NCBI GenBank assembly: GCA_030040655.1 | Contig: JASHTH010000076.1 | Coordinates: 1-38,973 of the forward strand | From: Acidobacteriaceae bacterium | Lineage (GTDB): Bacteria; Acidobacteriota; Terriglobia; Terriglobales; Acidobacteriaceae | Reading direction: 5' to 3' | Length of the DNA stretch: 38,973 nt | Shown here: piece by piece, positions 25,963 through 34,211 of the stretch | Layout: each line of letters begins with the position of its first letter | Position numbering within the stretch: position 1 is the first letter of the stretch | Notes under the pieces: model-generated | Told to the model about the DNA's origin: nothing | What the model saw: only the letters and a program-made list of their open reading frames with translations | Database searches by the model: none | Position numbers and translations under genes: made by a program

Positions 25963-28900
25963 CTACTCCTCGCTCAATGTCAGGTCCCCGCCCTGTTGGA
26001 TCAACCGCACCGTCAGAAACTCCAGGGGATACGACGGCGCAACACTGATCTCCACGATGAACTGCCCCAGCGCGACGGTTTCGGGAGTGTTGACCGAGCT
26101 GTCCGTCGTGACCTGAAAGCTTTCGCTTTGCGTGGCGCCCGCAAACGCGCCCTGAATGAAGAGATTGCTCAGCACGTCTTCAAACAGCCGTTGCACCCTG
26201 CGCCAGAACGTGGTGTCGTTGGGTTGAAACACATAGTTCATGCCCTCGCGCAGCGCCAGCCTTCGCAGCAGAATCATGAGACGCCGCACGTTGATCTCCG
26301 CCAGTTGCGACAAAGGGCTGAGAGTAAAGGAGCTCAAGGTGAGAAAGCCCGAGGCTTGCTGAACGACGAGATTGAGCTGGTTCTGGAAGAACGTGAGCGG
26401 CGCATTGTCGTCCAACTGCTCGTCGAGATCGACCACCGCCTGCAGCAGCCGGTTGCCCGGCGAGTACCACGCTCCCGAAGACAGTGTGAGTGCGGCCATA
26501 ACTCCTGCCGTCGCCCCTTCCGGCGACACGCTTCGGATCGATCCCGGTTGATCGTCGACCGAATCGAGCGTAACCAGCCAGGGAAAGTAGATGGCGGCAA
26601 AGCTCAGCGTTACCGGGCCGTTTTCCGGCGCCAGGGCAGCCTGCAGCAGCGTTTGATACAGCACGCAGGTGGGAGCATCGAACCAGCGTGGCAGCCCGAG
26701 GAGGGCGAACGCATTGGCGCGAGCCGCGCACAGACGGATCATGCCCTGGTGAATCTGCATCAGCTCGCTCGATGAAGCTGTAGCAGTGCCCGGCGGAGGT
26801 GAAGGGTTCATCCAATACTGGCCGTATTCGGAGCTGGATTGAGGCACAACCGTATTCGACCAGGGGCTTGTCAGGCTGCCGCTCGTGGCACAAACCCTGA
26901 AGTAGGCCGTGCGGCTCGGATCGCTCCAGACCTCGAAGTAGGAATCGTTGCCTTGGAAAATCACCTCCGGCAAAGCAAATGCCGGGTCGTAGCCGACTTC
27001 CACCGTGGAGCTGATCGCGCTGGCCTGCGGAAGCGTCCACTGAAGAACCACGCGCCCGCGGCTCTGCGGGAGCATCTCCAGCACGGGTGGATCGAGGGAT
27101 TGCCAACTGCACTGCGCGAAGGCTTCGATGGGCAGAGGCTGGGTGATCGTATTCGACCACGGACTCGTGATCGCGTTCTGACTGGCGGAGACCCGGAAGT
27201 AGGCCAGGCTGGGGCAGCCGCTGGGTTGCGCGAACGGGCCCGACTGCACCTGCGCATCATTCGTCGGATCGGTTGCGCCGGTGCCGCTCCAGACCGTCGT
27301 GGACGAGGAAAACTGCGGATCGGAGGATTGCTGAAGCGTATACGACGCTGCTCCCGGCACTGCCGTCCACGTGGCTGCGATCTGCACTTGCCCCGCGAGC
27401 TCCGAAACGCCAACCAGATCTGGCGCGGTCAGGCTCCCCGCCGAAGCGGGCGTCGCCAGTTGCCAGCCCGGATGCATCGCATCCGGCACGGCCAGCAGAC
27501 TTACCTCTTCCACCGGCAGGATGGCGTGCATCTTGAGCAGCGGCTCTCCCGGCGGCCCCGAATCGCCCGGGCGCAACAGTTGGTACTGCTTGTGAAACGC
27601 GGCGGTCAGCAGCGTGTCGATCGTGCAATCGGCGAGATCGGGATCGAGAAAGAGGCTCGACGTGATCTGTCCTGTCGGGAGCGCCAATCCGTCGCGCTCC
27701 AGCGCGGGCGCGGCCTGGGTCACAGCCGGCTGATAAAAATCCTGATCGACGAGTCCCGGCACGCCGAGCGGAAGATAAAAAGGCAATGACGGCGCGCTCC
27801 CCCCCGTTGTATTCGCAGCCAGAGCCTGGCCATTCGGCGCGGCCAGGGCGAACCGCGGATAATCGATGTCGTCCAGCAGGTTGCTCCAGGCCGGCGTCGT
27901 CGTCTGATCGGTTTGCGCATACAGTTGCTCGTCGGTCGGCAGGTACCCGACGTAGAGAGGGTGTAGCGGAGTCAGGCCAAGGTTGCTGAGCGTCGCAATC
28001 TGGCCGGTGTCATCCTGCACCCACAGCTGCAGCGTCACCACATCCGCGCGCGGCGCAGACAGGTCCTGACTCCATCCCGCTTCGTCGTCCAGCACCCACC
28101 ACGCGCCGCTCGCGACAATCTGGACGGTTTCATCGCTGCCCGCCTGCGGAGAACCCGGACTTCCCGGCGCCGTTGCCGTTGACCCGCGCACGCTGTCGAC
28201 CAGCAAGAGCAACTGCTGCGCTCCCTGCGGCAAATCTGCGTTCGCGAATTGCGCCATCAGCCATGAACCGGCCGCGATGTTCCCGGCCTGGGAGCGAAGT
28301 CCATCCAGAACGAAAGTGGGCGGATTCGTTCCCTCATCGATTCCCCAGCTCGCAATCCAAAGTTGCGCATTTTGCGGTTGCGTGAGCCAGGTAACACTTT
28401 GCGGAACCACCAGCCATTCGACCGTCGAACTGGCCTGACCGGCCGGCGGGCTGGCTTGAAGCGGCGAGAAATCCTCAATGGCCGCGGGCTGAAACCAGAA
28501 GGCCTGCGTGCCATAGGCAGTGATAATCTGTTCGATCGCTCCCGAGGCCAGAACCTGATTCGACGGCGTCACCGAACTCACCGCGAGGAAGAGTATCGGC
28601 ATCACGGAGGGCGAAGGGCTTCCCTGCGGAGAATCGAATGAAATCTGCAGCAGATCTCCCGCCGCCACCGAAGTGACCGTGTTCGGATAGAGAACGATGG
28701 AGATCCCATTGGCGCCGTTCTGCGGCTGATCGGCCTCGATGGGCCCGAAGCTCAGGGTCGCGTTGACGTTGTAATCGTCCGTCCAGCTCCCTTCGGAGCG
28801 CGCGACCATCCAGCCGGCCTGCAAAGGCGAGCCGGGACTCGCCAGCAGAACTCCGGGCAGCATGAATTGATTCGAGAGCGCCGCTGAATCGTCGGCAACG

Positions 28901-29178
28901 CGCACCACCCAGCAGCGCTGCCCGCCATTGCGAAAGAAGGCTCGCACCGACGGGGGCATTTGCGCATAGACCATCTCGCCCGCAACCGGATCCCAGGCCA
29001 GAGTCTGATCCTGGCCGTAGATATCCTGATAGCGTCCGACGTCCTCAATGACAACTGGCACGTCGAGGGGCCCCGAGGGCGCGAAGCCCACAAACGCAGC
29101 AACGTCCATGCGCGGCAACGTGCTCGTGGCCGGAGGCACGACCGTTTCGAAGTAGACGCCTGGGAGCCGAGTGGACAT
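25963..29178 (-). CDS. Phage tail sheath family protein (sheath 2), 1071 aa, with FnIII-like insertions
   Basis: N-terminus MSTRLPGVYFETVVPPATSTLPRMDVAAFVGFAPSGPLDVPVVIEDVGRYQDIYG; C-terminus LAEINVRRLMILLRRLALREGMNYVFQPNDTTFWRRV...QFIVEISVAPSYPLEFLTVRL. Confidence 0.92.
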   Translation of the reverse strand: MSTRLPGVYFETVVPPATSTLPRMDVAAFVGFAPSGPLDVPVVIEDVGRYQDIYGQDQTLAWDPVAGEMVYAQMPPSVRAFFRNGGQRCWVVRVADDSAALSNQFMLPGVLLASPGSPLQAGWMVARSEGSWTDDYNVNATLSFGPIEADQPQNGANGISIVLYPNTVTSVAAGDLLQISFDSPQGSPSPSVMPILFLAVSSVTPSNQVLASGAIEQIITAYGTQAFWFQPAAIEDFSPLQASPPAGQASSTVEWLVVPQSVTWLTQPQNAQLWIASWGIDEGTNPPTFVLDGLRSQAGNIAAGSWLMAQFANADLPQGAQQLLLLVDSVRGSTATAPGSPGSPQAGSDETVQIVASGAWWVLDDEAGWSQDLSAPRADVVTLQLWVQDDTGQIATLSNLGLTPLHPLYVGYLPTDEQLYAQTDQTTTPAWSNLLDDIDYPRFALAAPNGQALAANTTGGSAPSLPFYLPLGVPGLVDQDFYQPAVTQAAPALERDGLALPTGQITSSLFLDPDLADCTIDTLLTAAFHKQYQLLRPGDSGPPGEPLLKMHAILPVEEVSLLAVPDAMHPGWQLATPASAGSLTAPDLVGVSELAGQVQIAATWTAVPGAASYTLQQSSDPQFSSSTTVWSGTGATDPTNDAQVQSGPFAQPSGCPSLAYFRVSASQNAITSPWSNTITQPLPIEAFAQCSWQSLDPPVLEMLPQSRGRVVLQWTLPQASAISSTVEVGYDPAFALPEVIFQGNDSYFEVWSDPSRTAYFRVCATSGSLTSPWSNTVVPQSSSEYGQYWMNPSPPPGTATASSSELMQIHQGMIRLCAARANAFALLGLPRWFDAPTCVLYQTLLQAALAPENGPVTLSFAAIYFPWLVTLDSVDDQPGSIRSVSPEGATAGVMAALTLSSGAWYSPGNRLLQAVVDLDEQLDDNAPLTFFQNQLNLVVQQASGFLTLSSFTLSPLSQLAEINVRRLMILLRRLALREGMNYVFQPNDTTFWRRVQRLFEDVLSNLFIQGAFAGATQSESFQVTTDSSVNTPETVALGQFIVEISVAPSYPLEFLTVRLIQQGGDLTLSEE

Positions 29179-29187
29179 GATCGTTCT

Positions 29188-29649
29188 TTAGGACACTTCG
29201 ATGTGTTCCGAGGCGAGAACCAGCTCCTCGATCGCAACATCGGTGCCTTTGCCGGTAAATGATGGTCCGGTGTACTTTATGGGACGCGCGTTGGTAAGGG
29301 TCCAGGTCTGCACAACCGTCGTCCGGTCCTCGCTCATGAGATTGATCACCACCGTCATGAGCACGCTGGAATCGTTCCCTCCATCGCGAACGGCCTTGAG
29401 CCAGGCGTGCAGCAGGGTCAACTCGCCGATCACGCCGCGCTTCAGCGTGATGTCCGGGACCTTGTAGGAACCGTTCACCTTGATCGGCGAGTTATCCGCC
29501 CAGTTGCCGGCGCGATACTCGGCGACGTGAATCTCAGTTCCCGGGGCGGAAACTTCCTGAAAGCCCGCATTCACCCCCGTACCGTTGTCCGAGCCGATCA
29601 GAACCATGAAATTGAACTGGCTATAAGGACGAGCACGCATCACCGCCAT
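29188..29649 (-). CDS. Phage tail tube protein (Afp1/Afp5 family), tube 1
   Basis: Likely start MAVMRARPYSQFNFMVLIG at 29649; VSAPGTEIHVAEYRAGN...VPDITLKRGVIGELTLLHAWLKAVRDG...IEELVLASEHIEV. Confidence 0.93.
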   Translation of the reverse strand: MAVMRARPYSQFNFMVLIGSDNGTGVNAGFQEVSAPGTEIHVAEYRAGNWADNSPIKVNGSYKVPDITLKRGVIGELTLLHAWLKAVRDGGNDSSVLMTVVINLMSEDRTTVVQTWTLTNARPIKYTGPSFTGKGTDVAIEELVLASEHIEVS

Positions 29650-29800
29650 AGCAAGTCTCCTTTCCAACTCCGCATGAAGTCGCGGATTGCTGCGCTACCG
29701 GAATCGAGGCATCCGGAGTCACCGCCCGGGAGCCGTCGCCGCGAATGGGAAGCGACGGCCCCAGAACGGCATCGCCGGACACCACAACTCCTGAAGCGCT

Positions 29801-31900
29801 CTATGAAGCCTGTGAGCCCACCCACTGACCGATCCGGAAGATCACGAATTCCGCCGGATAGATCGGGGCCACGCCGATCATGCAGATCAGACGCCCGTTG
29901 TCGATGTCGTTCTGGGTCATGGTGGACTGATCGCACTTCACAAAGTAGGCTTGTTCGGGCTTGGAGCCCATCAAGTGCCCGGCCTGCCATTCGGAGTAGA
30001 GAAAATCCGAGACGGACTGCACCACTCTTGCCCACAGTGCCTGGCTATTAGGCTCAAAGACCACCCATTGCGTTCCCAGATCGATCGAATGTTCGAGGTA
30101 ACAGAAGTAGCGGCGCACGTTGATGTACGTCCATTCGGAATCGGAGCTGATGGTTCTGGCGCCCCACAGCCGGTAGCCGCGCCCTTCGAAGAACCGGAAG
30201 CAGTCGATCCCCAGTGGATTCAAAACATCCTGTTGCGCCTTGTTCAGCGTGAGCTCGAAGCCGATGGCCAGATTGACCACCATGTTGGCGGGCGCCTTGT
30301 GTACGCCGACTGCGATATCGTTGGCCACATAGAGCCCGGCGACAAACCCGCTCGGCGGCAGATAGATCTCGTTATCAGTGACCGGATCCAGTATCTGCAC
30401 CCATGGGTAATAAAGCGCCGCGTACTCCGAATCGAGCTGGCCGCGGTACTGCGATATATCGGTCAGGTCCTGTCCGTTGATCGAGTCCAGCACCGCGACA
30501 CGATAGAGCATCTGCTCGCAGTGCGTGATCAGCAGGCCGGCAATGGTCAGTTTGTCAGCCATGTCAAGATCGGAGTCCAGTTCTTCATTCGCAGCCGTCG
30601 AGCCCGGCGCGGCAACGATGGAGATATCCGTCAGGTCCTCGAACGCCATCAGGCCCGTCTTTGCGGTTGGATCGGAATCGTCTCCTTCGTAGTACCGCGG
30701 GGTGGGCCAGTAGCCGTCAAGGCCTCCTGTCAAGGCCACCTGGAACTGGCGGTCGGAGTTGGCCAGTTGCGAGTAACTGATCGTGCCGAGAATGGAGAGA
30801 TCAATGTCGGGGGTGGGCGGGCTGCCCAGGGTGCCAAAGCCGAGGAGCCTTTTCAATCTCCCAATCTCCGGCTGGCTGCGCGGCTGCGTCATCAGGATCC
30901 TGGCGATGGCCGGGCCCTGGGTAAACAGTCCCTGCGGATCGAACACAATCGGCACGGTGAGAGCCTGGGAGCGAGAGTTGGGCTGGAGCGCAAAAAAGGT
31001 CGAGAGCGAAGTGGGCGAAGGAGGATGGAACGTGAGTTTGTCGTAGACAAGCGACCGTGGGAATGCACCGCCAAAATCCACTTCCACCGAGATGGTCACC
31101 ACCTGCACCACGTCTCCCGTGATTCCGGTCTGAGCCGGCACCAGAGAGGACAATTGCAGCGGAGCCGGCGGGTTCGGACCATCGTACTCGGGGTGAAACT
31201 GCCAGTCCCATTGCTGGGTCTGCGCATTGAGATACTTTTCAGCCCAATAAAGTGCGGTAACCGGCGGCGAGGTTTCATTCTGCTGAATCCAGACGGTGTC
31301 GAAATTATTGACGCCCAGCAAGACCGGGTCTTTGGGACCGGCCGGCTGCAACGGGTTGTGGGGCACTCCGGAAAGCACGTTTTGAGTCGTGTACACGGTG
31401 AAGGTAAGCGACAGGTTGCCGTCGCCGCAGATGCTGCCCGGATATCTGGCAAAGAGCGGAATCGATTGAGCGGGGGGAGAGCCCGAGGCAGGATCCGGAA
31501 TGGTTGCCGAGGCGCAACATATAGTCCATTGAGTGCTATAACTGCCGGAGGTGGGGGGGGCATAGACACCGGATGGATTTTCTTCTTCGGTGCCGCGCGG
31601 CACGGACGAGAAAGTTCGCACGACGTAGAGTTGCTGGCCGCCATTTTCAAAGAAGGCCCGCACGGCCTGGGCCATGTAATTGATTGACTCTTCTCCCTGG
31701 TCTTCGAACTGCAGCTGGTCGAGCCCGCCGTAGATGGACTCAAAATCGGAGTAGCTGGTCAGCAGTTCGGGAACTCCATAAGGAGGGCCGAACAGTGTCG
31801 GACCGATAAAACCCGTGACGCTGGTGCTGACGCCGCCAATGCTATTGGAACCTAACTCGACTTCCTCAACATATACGCCGGGTGCCAGATACTCGGGCAT
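29801..31900 (-). CDS. Phage tail sheath family protein (sheath 1), 699 aa
   Basis: MPEYLAPGVYVEEVELGSNSIGGVSTSVTGFIGPTLFGPP...YVRRYFCYLEHSIDLGTQWVVFEPNSQALWARVVQSVSDFLYSEWQAGHLMGSKPEQAYFVKCDQSTMTQNDIDNGRLICMIGVAPIYPAEFVIFRIGQ. Confidence 0.96.
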   Translation of the reverse strand: MPEYLAPGVYVEEVELGSNSIGGVSTSVTGFIGPTLFGPPYGVPELLTSYSDFESIYGGLDQLQFEDQGEESINYMAQAVRAFFENGGQQLYVVRTFSSVPRGTEEENPSGVYAPPTSGSYSTQWTICCASATIPDPASGSPPAQSIPLFARYPGSICGDGNLSLTFTVYTTQNVLSGVPHNPLQPAGPKDPVLLGVNNFDTVWIQQNETSPPVTALYWAEKYLNAQTQQWDWQFHPEYDGPNPPAPLQLSSLVPAQTGITGDVVQVVTISVEVDFGGAFPRSLVYDKLTFHPPSPTSLSTFFALQPNSRSQALTVPIVFDPQGLFTQGPAIARILMTQPRSQPEIGRLKRLLGFGTLGSPPTPDIDLSILGTISYSQLANSDRQFQVALTGGLDGYWPTPRYYEGDDSDPTAKTGLMAFEDLTDISIVAAPGSTAANEELDSDLDMADKLTIAGLLITHCEQMLYRVAVLDSINGQDLTDISQYRGQLDSEYAALYYPWVQILDPVTDNEIYLPPSGFVAGLYVANDIAVGVHKAPANMVVNLAIGFELTLNKAQQDVLNPLGIDCFRFFEGRGYRLWGARTISSDSEWTYINVRRYFCYLEHSIDLGTQWVVFEPNSQALWARVVQSVSDFLYSEWQAGHLMGSKPEQAYFVKCDQSTMTQNDIDNGRLICMIGVAPIYPAEFVIFRIGQWVGSQAS

Positions 31901-31915
31901 GGAATGCCTCCTGAA

Positions 31916-32839
31916 TTAGGGCGAAGTGTTTTGCGAGATCATCAGAACCGAAGAAATCTGTGCTGGGTCAGTTGGCACGGTGCGAAGAACCAGTGGGGAA
32001 CCGTAGGTGAGCGATCCGGTCCATTGCGGCACGGGAGGTCCAGCCTGCTGCTGCCAGATCAGAGCCGGCTGCTGCCCGTCGAGGATGCTTTTCAAACTCG
32101 GTGTGCTGTTCCAGGGCCAAACCACATCGGGCACGCCTTGCAGCAGAAAGCGCAACTGCGCCGGCTCATAAAGCACGGTGACTTGAACCGGCCAGCTTAC
32201 CGACGACGCCGGGCCCTGTCCGCTGCCTGGCGGCGATCCCAGGCTGAGACTCTGCAGCAGCGGCGAGGGAAACTGCACCTGCGCCCGGCCCTGATCGTCC
32301 GCAATGCCGGTCCACTCCTGGCCGCCGATTGAAACGCGCAGCGCTGCAAATGCCGCGGCCTCGTCCCGATCGTGATCCCACAAATCGACGCGGATGACGC
32401 ATGTTCCCGTAACCGCAACCCTCGTGGGCGAGGTGAAAAGATAGGCTCGAGCTCCTCCTGAAGGGCTGCCGGCATCGTTGCTCAAAAAGAGCCCCGGATA
32501 ACTCAAGGGAAGATCGACCGCAAACAGCGTGGGAAGGAAGCGGTCGAGCGAATCCGAGACCGTGATGACGTACGTGAACGTGCTTTGCGGGCTCGGAATG
32601 GTTTGAACTCCGCCCGGCGGATATTCGATGTCATGCAGACAAGGAAGTCCCTGAAACGCATACGCGCCCGACGCGGTGCGAAACGCCGGTACCAGCGGAC
32701 AATTCGTGCCCGCGAGCCGCGCCGTCACGGCGAGTCCGTCCGTCACCGGTTGGTCCGATATCTGATCCCAGAACTGGATGCCCAACACCGTGTACGCAAG
32801 GGGCCGTTCCAGCGGGATTCCCGGGCCTGCAGATGCCAT
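31916..32839 (-). CDS. eCIS-associated beta-rich protein of unknown function
   Basis: Likely start MASAGPGIPLERPLAYTVLGIQFWDQ at 32839 with GAGGAA upstream; between the DUF4255 and sheath genes. Confidence 0.7.
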   Translation of the reverse strand: MASAGPGIPLERPLAYTVLGIQFWDQISDQPVTDGLAVTARLAGTNCPLVPAFRTASGAYAFQGLPCLHDIEYPPGGVQTIPSPQSTFTYVITVSDSLDRFLPTLFAVDLPLSYPGLFLSNDAGSPSGGARAYLFTSPTRVAVTGTCVIRVDLWDHDRDEAAAFAALRVSIGGQEWTGIADDQGRAQVQFPSPLLQSLSLGSPPGSGQGPASSVSWPVQVTVLYEPAQLRFLLQGVPDVVWPWNSTPSLKSILDGQQPALIWQQQAGPPVPQWTGSLTYGSPLVLRTVPTDPAQISSVLMISQNTSP

Positions 32840-32887
32840 GTCAAGTTCCTCGACGACGTGCACTGAAATCGAACTGGTCTCCGCAGG

Positions 32888-33481
32888 TCAGGCGCCGTTT
32901 CGCCGCACATCGGATACGCGCGCTTGAATTGCTCTGCCTTCCTGCGCAACGGTCTCGAACGATTCGATCTCGATCATGCGCGCCTGATAAGGCACGGAGA
33001 GCTGGTAGGTGTGGCCGATCATCGTCTCCCAAACGCGGAACATGTCTTCCACACTCAGTTCCGTGAATGTCAGATCCACTCCCTCATCCGGCCCGAAGAC
33101 ATTGGGCTGGTAAGCGTTCAACATGCTCGCCGGCAGGGTTGCATTGTCTTCCATCACGCGCATCATCCACCCGGCAATCTCGTTTTGCAGCGAAGCCTTC
33201 TTCGCCCATGCGGTCAAGAGAAAGTGAAGATCCAGAGGCAGTTTCGTCGCCTGTCTGGTTCCATTCGGCAGCAGGCGCCCCGCGGGAGTCCGATTTGTGC
33301 CGTTTTGATAGATCCGGTAAAGGAAAACAGACACGCCTTCTTCCATGGGTGTTGTAAAGTCGTTGGCCACATACACCTGAAAGTCGAGCAGCGCCCCGTC
33401 GAAATTGACCGGGTTGTAATTGGAACGAAGCAACCGGACCACCGCCTCGCAGGTCGCGGCAATCGCCTCATAGGTCGCCAT
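32888..33481 (-). CDS. DUF4255/Pvc16 N-terminal domain protein (Afp16-like tube terminator)
   Basis: MATYEAIAATCEAVVRLLRSNY...FQVYVANDFTTPMEEGVSVFLYRIYQNGTNR...LPLDLHFLLTAWAKKASLQNEIAGWMMRVMEDNATLPASMLN...FTELSVEDMFRVWETM. Confidence 0.92.
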   Translation of the reverse strand: MATYEAIAATCEAVVRLLRSNYNPVNFDGALLDFQVYVANDFTTPMEEGVSVFLYRIYQNGTNRTPAGRLLPNGTRQATKLPLDLHFLLTAWAKKASLQNEIAGWMMRVMEDNATLPASMLNAYQPNVFGPDEGVDLTFTELSVEDMFRVWETMIGHTYQLSVPYQARMIEIESFETVAQEGRAIQARVSDVRRNGA

Positions 33482-33488
33482 GGTTCGA

Positions 33489-33800
33489 TCACAGTTCCCG
33501 GCGCGGTTTGCGCCCGCCTTTCTTGAATTCGCTCAGAAGCTGCTCCGCCTCGGCGCGCTTCTCTTCGTTGAGTCGGTAGACGGCCTCCGTCCAGGCAGAA
33601 TCGGTTTTCACCAGCAGACCGTTTTGAACCAGCCATTCCAGCGCCAGGCCGGTCTCCTGAATCTGGCGATGAACTCTCTCCTCAAGCAGCCGCCACCGCG
33701 CCACTCCTTCCAGGCTGTCCGCAGCCTGGGGATTTCGCAGAAAGTAACTCAAGATCTCCTTTGCCAGATGCGATGTCGGTGGTGAGATCCTGTGAGGCAA
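33489..33800 (-). CDS. Small winged-helix-like eCIS-locus protein
   Basis: ORF track start is 33923, but coding-like sequence begins at a TTG at 33800 preceded by AAGGG: (M)PHRISPPTSHLAKEILSYFLRNPQAADSLEGVARWRLLEERVHRQIQETGLALEWLVQNGLLVKTDSAWTEAVYRLNEEKRAEAEQLLSEFKKGG. Confidence 0.65.
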   Translation of the reverse strand: MPHRISPPTSHLAKEILSYFLRNPQAADSLEGVARWRLLEERVHRQIQETGLALEWLVQNGLLVKTDSAWTEAVYRLNEEKRAEAEQLLSEFKKGGRKPRREL

Positions 33801-33833
33801 CGATGCGCATCCCTTAACTCGTTGATGCGTGTT

Positions 33834-33847
33834 GCATTCGTAATTCC
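33834..33847 (-). promoter_or_regulatory. Candidate sigma-54 (-24/-12) promoter for the eCIS operon
   Basis: Minus strand TTGGAATTACGAATGCAAC: GG-N10-GC with exact spacing; 9 of 13 informative positions match TGGCACGRNNNTTGCW. Predicted +1 near 33822, with AAGGG at 33815-33811 and TTG at 33800. Confidence 0.45.
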
Positions 33848-34013
33848 AAAACCACGGCCCCTGTGGAAACGCAGCAATGCCGCGGAAGATGAAGACATTC
33901 ATCGCCCGAAGACATATCGGCAATACGGGCGCAGGCGCGCGGTTTTTTGCCTTTCCCTCGCGTTGGCATCGCTCAACTGCTTATCTTTCTAGGCAAGCGC
34001 GAGGCGGGTTGGG

Positions 34014-34046
34014 ATTGACCCGGTGGTGGGATGAAATTGACCCGGT
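34014..34046. repeat. Two direct repeats of ATTGACCCGGT, 22 bp apart
   Basis: ATTGACCCGGT at 34014-34024 and 34036-34046, in the gap between the activator gene and the first eCIS gene. Confidence 0.85.
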
Positions 34047-34211
34047 TGTTGATTTGACGAAAGGGCGAGAGGGCGACAACCCCGGAGCCTTCGCTCACGG
34101 CCTGTCTGAGCAGTTCTGCATCGGCTGCGGAGGAAAGAAAGACAGGCGAGCGCCTTCTGCTGCAAGACAAAAGCAGCCGCGCAGGAACCCGAGGCGGAAA
34201 GGTGGAGCGAT

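Noticed and set aside
29951-31687. 578-aa plus-strand ORF opposite sheath 1
   Set aside because: Antisense to a confidently identified sheath gene; Arg/Gly/His-rich with no recognisable domain, as expected from a GC-rich reverse strand.
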